Below, piece by piece: positions 6,986-10,531 of a stretch of 10,531 bases of DNA. The notes beneath the pieces were generated by a model. It saw nothing but the letters and a program-made list of their open reading frames with translations. It searched no databases and was not told where the DNA came from. How positions within the stretch are numbered: position 1 is the first letter of the stretch; each line of letters opens with the position of its first letter. Position numbers and translations under genes: made by a program. The DNA comes from Burkholderiales bacterium. Its GTDB lineage: Bacteria; Pseudomonadota; Gammaproteobacteria; Burkholderiales; Casimicrobiaceae. The stretch lies in NCBI GenBank assembly GCA_025354075.1, contig JANXNO010000550.1:1-10531 (forward strand), given 5' to 3'.

Positions 6986-7641
6986 GTTCTCTTCGCTCCC
7001 CGACGCAAACCTTCGTACAACGCACCAAGTGGCTATTGATCCTGCTCGGTATGCTGCCGCTGGCGCGCCTCGCAGTGGGCTTTCCGCTAAGCTGGCTCGG
7101 TGCCAACCCGATTGAATTCATTACCCGATCTACTGGCACGTGGACCATTGCAGGCATCGCCATCACGCTGTCGATCACACCGCTGCGCAAGCTGCTCAAC
7201 TGGCCCTGGCTGATCCGCCTGCGCCGCACAGCGGGGCTGCTGGCGTTTTTTTATGCCTGCCTGCACTTCACCACCTACCTCTGGTTTGACCGTTTTTTTG
7301 ACGTCGACGACGTCATTAAGGACATCATCAAACGCCCGTTCATCACGGTCGGTTTTGCCGCGTTTGTTCTGCTGATTCCGCTCGCGGTCACGTCAAAAAA
7401 CAGCATCATCAAAAAGCTCGGTGCGAGGCTTTGGCAACGCATTCACTATTTGATTTATTTGATCGCCGTTCTGGCGGTGATTCACTACTGGTGGCTGGTC
7501 AAAAAAGACATTACGCAACCGGTGATTTATGCCAGTGTGTTTGCGGTGCTGCTGGGGCTGCGTGTGGTGTGGAAAATGCGCAGCACGAGGACGCGCGTCA
7601 AGCTGGCCGCCCCACCTGTCACCAAGGGTTCACGAAGCTGA
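6970..7641 (+). CDS. msrQ: Protein-methionine-sulfoxide reductase heme-binding subunit MsrQ (YedZ)
   Basis: The integral membrane b-type cytochrome that passes electrons from the respiratory chain or a flavin reductase to periplasmic MsrP; it belongs to the ferric-reductase-like transmembrane family. The 223 residues contain about six hydrophobic helices. Diagnostic parts are NPIEFITRSTGTWT (46-59), ITLSITPLRKLLNWPWLIRL (65-84), RRTAGLLAFFYACLHF (85-100) and GARLWQRIHYLIYLIAVLAV (151-170). His99, His159 and His172 have spacings of 60 and 13, the same as His91, His151 and His164 of E. coli YedZ, the heme-ligand histidines. The ATG at 6970 lies inside the DUF2306 gene (16-base overlap), has no clear Shine-Dalgarno of its own, and gives an N-terminus that lines up with E. 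coli, so translational coupling is likely. The C-terminal tail after about 203 is basic and Pro-containing, probably cytoplasmic. Confidence 0.96.
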   Translation: MAIHLSSLRSPTQTFVQRTKWLLILLGMLPLARLAVGFPLSWLGANPIEFITRSTGTWTIAGIAITLSITPLRKLLNWPWLIRLRRTAGLLAFFYACLHFTTYLWFDRFFDVDDVIKDIIKRPFITVGFAAFVLLIPLAVTSKNSIIKKLGARLWQRIHYLIYLIAVLAVIHYWWLVKKDITQPVIYASVFAVLLGLRVVWKMRSTRTRVKLAAPPVTKGSRS

Positions 7642-7717
7642 TCTAAACTGTATGAAATATTGGGGTGTCGATGCTTGGGCAATCCGCTCTTCGTGCTCGA
7701 CCCAGCTAGGGTAACGT

Positions 7718-9067
7718 ATGCGTCCACATCGCTTTGACTTGAAATCGCTCGCTTCGATCCTCGGGCTGTTGCTGCCGTTTTTTTTACCCACGGCCAGCGC
7801 AGATCCCACGCAGTCGGCGTCATCCGCATTCGATTGGGACGTTCGGTTTCAGTCAACTTACGTCACCCAAAGCAAGCCAGCGTTTCGCGCGGCATACTCT
7901 GGCGACAACAGTCTGTCGCCCAATCGTGAAGCCAGCTATTCGTTCACGGCCACCGCTGCGCTCGGCGTTCGACTGTGGCCCGGTGCCGAGATTTATTTCA
8001 ACCCGGAAGTCGCGCAAGGCGTCCCACTATCGGGGTTGACTGGGCTGGGTGGCTTTCCGAACGGCGAGCTGGCGCGAACCTCTGGCGCGGCGCTTAAGCT
8101 GTATCGCGCTCGTTCGTTTCTACGGCAAACTTGGGGCTTGGGCGGCGACGAGCAAAAAGTCGAAGCCGACATCAATCAACTGGCCGGAACTCAAAAGAAG
8201 GAGCGCCTCGTATTCACGGTGGGCACGCTGTCGGTGCAGGATTTATTTGACGACAACACCTATGCGCACGATCCGCGCGCTGAGTTTCTGAATTGGGCAC
8301 TGTTGACGCATGGTGCATACGATTTTGCCGCTGATGCTCGCGGTTATACGTCGGGCTTTGCGCTGGAATATTTTCGCAATGACTGGGCGTTTCGATCTGG
8401 ACGATTTGCACAGCCAAAGCAACCCAACGGGCAGCCACTTGACTACCGTCTGTTCAAAAACTACGGCGATCAGATCGAGATTGAGCGAGCACACCTGCTC
8501 GCCAATCAGCCAGGAAAACTGCGCTTGATGGCTTTCCGTAATGTGGCAAAGATGGCGCGGTTTAGCGACGCGCTGACGCTGGCCGATCGCACCCGAACCA
8601 CACCCAGCATCGATAACGTACGAACCGGGCAGCGCGCAAAAGTGGGCGTGGGTATCAATGTGGAGCAGTCACTCACGCCTGAGATTGGCGTTTTTGCCCG
8701 CGCGATGTGGGCGGACGGCAAAACTGAGACCTACGCCTTCACCGAAATTGATCGATCCTTCTCGGCCGGGACGTTGATCACTGGCACCGCATGGGGTCGC
8801 AGCCGGGACGTGCTCGGGCTGGCGCTTGCAAGCAACCGGCTTTCCGCGTCACATCGCACTTATTTGGCTCGCGGTGGCCTGGGATTTTTTATCGGCGACG
8901 GTGCGCTCAACTATCGCCCGGAGACGATCACGGAGGCGTTTTATCGCTGGAATGTCATGAAAGCGGCTTGGCTCAGCGCTGACTTCCAGTACATCCGCAA
9001 CCCCGCCTACAACGCGGCTCGCGGCCCCCTGCGTGTCGCGTCGGTTCGTTTGCACACGGAGTTTTAA
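7718..9067 (+). CDS. OprB-family carbohydrate-selective outer-membrane porin
   Basis: A 449-residue outer-membrane beta-barrel predicted to let sugars or other small solutes cross the outer membrane. A Sec signal peptide is evident (LASILGLLLPFFLPTASA, cleavage near residue 28). The body has alternating amphipathic strands and family blocks: LSVQDLFDDNTYAHDPRAEF at about 168-187, DIIN-type glycine-rich turns, and RDVLGLALASNRLSASH, then GGLGFFIGDGALNYRPE and NPAYNAARGP near the end. The last residue is Phe (RLHTEF), the usual signal for BAM-mediated insertion. AGGG (7708-7711) lies six bases before the ATG. The gene starts 76 bases after msrQ on the same strand; read-through is possible but no functional tie is evident. 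There is no sugar ABC transporter or kinase nearby to identify the substrate, and the carbohydrate label is inherited from the family. Confidence 0.88.
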   Translation: MRPHRFDLKSLASILGLLLPFFLPTASADPTQSASSAFDWDVRFQSTYVTQSKPAFRAAYSGDNSLSPNREASYSFTATAALGVRLWPGAEIYFNPEVAQGVPLSGLTGLGGFPNGELARTSGAALKLYRARSFLRQTWGLGGDEQKVEADINQLAGTQKKERLVFTVGTLSVQDLFDDNTYAHDPRAEFLNWALLTHGAYDFAADARGYTSGFALEYFRNDWAFRSGRFAQPKQPNGQPLDYRLFKNYGDQIEIERAHLLANQPGKLRLMAFRNVAKMARFSDALTLADRTRTTPSIDNVRTGQRAKVGVGINVEQSLTPEIGVFARAMWADGKTETYAFTEIDRSFSAGTLITGTAWGRSRDVLGLALASNRLSASHRTYLARGGLGFFIGDGALNYRPETITEAFYRWNVMKAAWLSADFQYIRNPAYNAARGPLRVASVRLHTEF

Positions 9068-9238
9068 GCCGCACTTAATATGCCGCACACTCATAGAGCC
9101 TGACCGTTGCTGTGGTCAGCAGGCGATAGCCATGCGCATTTCGCATGCGCAGCCCATCGGGGCTCGCTTTCGGGCACGAAACTTTCTAGCATTGCGCGTA
9201 TCAGTCGCCACAAGCGATGCATTTGCGGTCTATAGCTC
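9068..9238. other. Intergenic region with three inverted repeats upstream of dadA
   Basis: This 171-base gap contains CTGACC/GGTCAG (9100-9105 with 9114-9119, eight-base loop). It also contains a pair of overlapping hairpins: CATGCG/CGCATG (9131-9136 with 9142-9147) and GCGCAT/ATGCGC (9134-9139 with 9145-9150), each with a five-base loop. The last two cannot form together. None has a T-tract. No small open frame with a ribosome site is apparent, and no promoter is convincing. Confidence 0.45.
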
Positions 9239-10495
9239 ATGAAGCGCGTTTTAGTTCTCGGTGCCGGTATTCTTGGCGTTCACACGGCGTATTTTTTGCG
9301 GCAGCGCGGCTATGAGGTCACCGTCGTTGACCGTCAGCCCGGCCCTGCGCTAGAGACGAGCTTTGCCAACGGCAGCCAGATTTCGGTCAGTCAGTCCGAC
9401 CCCTGGGCCAGCCCGCATGCGCCGTTCAAGATTTTGAAATGGCTCGGCAAGGAAGATGCGCCGCTCTTGTTCCGCCTGCGCATGGACGTGAACCAGTGGC
9501 GCTGGGGGCTGCGCTTCTTGTACGAATGCCTGCCCAGCCGCGCGGAGCACAACACCTTACAGGCCATGCGCCTGTCGGAGTACAGCCGCCGCACGCTGCA
9601 AATGCTGCGCAAGGAGACCGGCATTCAGTACGATCATGCCGAAGCCGGCATCATGATGATTCATTCAAACCAGCAGAGCTTTGATGACGCGGCGGAGGCG
9701 GCGCAACTGCTGATTCGCAACGGCGAACGACGCGATGTTTTGTCAGTCGCCGAAGCCGTGAAGATTGAGCCTGCGCTGGCTCACACCGCGCCGACATTGG
9801 CAGGTGCGATTTATGCGCCGAATGATGAATCGGGGGATGCCTACAAGTTCACGGTGGCGCTCGCCGAACGTGCTGCGTCGATGGGGGTTGAGTTCCGCTA
9901 CGGCACTACGATCACGAAACTGCTACGCGATGATGGCGAAGTGTCAGGCGTCATCATCAGCGATGAAAAGGGTGAGCGCACCGAAAAAGCTGACGCGTAC
10001 GTCGTCGCATTGGGATCGTATTCCACCGGACTGCTGAGCGGCATTGGCGTAGATGCCCTCATCTATCCCGCCAAAGGCTACAGCGCCACCCTGCCCATCG
10101 TGAACCAGCCCGGTGCGCCCAAGGGCAGCATCACCGACGACGAAATGAAAATCGTGTTCACCACGATTGGTGATCGTCTGCGCATCGCTGGCACTGCAGA
10201 GTTGAACGGTTTCGACACCACGCTAAACCCCGTGCGTTGTGCGGCATTGACCAAACGCGCGAAGCACCACTTTCCCGATCTTTGCGACTGGGAGGCGGTG
10301 AAATACTGGACCGGTTTGCGTCCGGCAACGCCATCTAATCTGCCAATTATCGGGCAATCAAAACTCACAAATCTGTACCTGAATACCGGCCACGGCACAC
10401 TAGGCTGGACCGAAGGACCTGGCTCGGCACGTGCCTTGGTCGACATCATTGCAGGCGAAAAGCCCGAGGTGGATTACGAGTTTTTAGGCGCGTAG
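9239..10495 (+). CDS. dadA: D-amino acid dehydrogenase (FAD-dependent, DadA)
   Basis: A membrane-associated flavoprotein that oxidatively deaminates D-amino acids (classically D-alanine) to 2-oxo acids and ammonia, passing electrons to the respiratory chain. Its 418 residues compare with 432 in E. coli DadA. The FAD-binding GAGILG (8-13) follows the first beta strand, and VVDRQ (29-33) supplies the ribose-binding acid. ETSFANGSQIS (39-49) matches the family ETSFANAGQIS with a local change. Further DadA blocks are EYSRRTLQMLRKETGIQYD, APNDESGDAYKFT, ADAYVVALGSYST, YPAKGYSATLPI, KYWTGLRPATPSNLPIIG and the C-terminal LNTGHGTLGWTEGPGS. An in-frame TAG at 9233-9235 leaves ATG 9239 as the first usable start, although no Shine-Dalgarno precedes it. 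No alanine racemase or Lrp-like regulator is adjacent, so its place in alanine catabolism versus general D-amino-acid use is open. Confidence 0.94.
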   Translation: MKRVLVLGAGILGVHTAYFLRQRGYEVTVVDRQPGPALETSFANGSQISVSQSDPWASPHAPFKILKWLGKEDAPLLFRLRMDVNQWRWGLRFLYECLPSRAEHNTLQAMRLSEYSRRTLQMLRKETGIQYDHAEAGIMMIHSNQQSFDDAAEAAQLLIRNGERRDVLSVAEAVKIEPALAHTAPTLAGAIYAPNDESGDAYKFTVALAERAASMGVEFRYGTTITKLLRDDGEVSGVIISDEKGERTEKADAYVVALGSYSTGLLSGIGVDALIYPAKGYSATLPIVNQPGAPKGSITDDEMKIVFTTIGDRLRIAGTAELNGFDTTLNPVRCAALTKRAKHHFPDLCDWEAVKYWTGLRPATPSNLPIIGQSKLTNLYLNTGHGTLGWTEGPGSARALVDIIAGEKPEVDYEFLGA

Positions 10496-10508
10496 CGTTA
10501 CGCAGCTG

Positions 10509-10531
10509 CAGGAGCGGCTTTGCCGCGACCC
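10509..10531. repeat. REP-like hairpin at the right edge (possibly cut)
   Basis: The bases GGAGCGGC-TTT-GCCGCGA form a perfect five-base stem (GCGGC 10514-10518 with GCCGC 10522-10526) around a TTT loop. A GGAG head and GCGA tail resemble the extragenic palindromes common in Pseudomonas, Xanthomonas and some betaproteobacteria. It lies 13 bases after the dadA stop, where REPs usually sit. Only one copy is visible and the window ends five bases after the stem, so family membership is inferred from resemblance. It could also act in 3'-end formation or mRNA stability. Confidence 0.55.

Noticed and set aside
1..10531. Mobile element, prophage, CRISPR array or defence system
   Set aside because: No integrase, transposase, direct-repeat array, tRNA or restriction/toxin gene is visible, and coding style appears even across the window.

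Overview
The window reads as a stretch of GC-rich (by eye) Gram-negative chromosome, most likely a betaproteobacterium (Burkholderiales-like). The reasons are an RND efflux pump, an OprB-type outer-membrane porin, a periplasmic MsrPQ system, and a pteridine-reductase-like SDR placed head to head with a MidA/DUF185 methyltransferase. The last pairing is one I associate with Burkholderiales. No phage, transposon, CRISPR, tRNA or rRNA signal was found. The assignment to a bacterial group is inference from gene content, not from a marker gene.

Layout. Bases 1-1885 hold the C-terminal part of an RND (HAE1-type) inner-membrane efflux permease cut by the left edge. It is followed 18 bases later, on the same strand, by a GNAT N-acetyltransferase (1904-2440). 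Tail to tail with it is a pteridine-reductase-type SDR (2463-3212, minus). Its start codon overlaps that of a divergent MidA-like methyltransferase (3211-4377, plus) within one CCATGG palindrome. A convergent gap of 121 bases leads to a secreted alpha/beta-hydrolase-like protein (4499-5449, minus) whose nucleophile serine and, by alignment, catalytic histidine both appear to be replaced.

Divergent from that gene is the methionine-sulfoxide-reductase module: msrP (5513-6469), a small four-helix DUF2306 membrane protein (6596-6985), and msrQ (6970-7641), which overlaps the DUF2306 gene by 16 bases. MsrP is the periplasmic molybdenum enzyme that repairs oxidised methionines, and MsrQ is its heme-containing membrane electron donor. 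A DUF2306 gene sitting between the two and overlapping msrQ is unusual. Its four histidines are placed as two pairs, one near each membrane face, as in small b-type cytochromes, so it is the best candidate in the window for an undescribed component. An OprB-type porin (7718-9067) and a D-amino-acid dehydrogenase, dadA (9239-10495), follow. The 171-base gap before dadA carries three inverted repeats, two of them mutually exclusive. The right edge ends in a REP-like hairpin.

Most genes are ordinary housekeeping or envelope functions. The points most worth following are the msrP-DUF2306-msrQ arrangement, the apparently catalytically dead hydrolase, and the overlapping divergent start codons.
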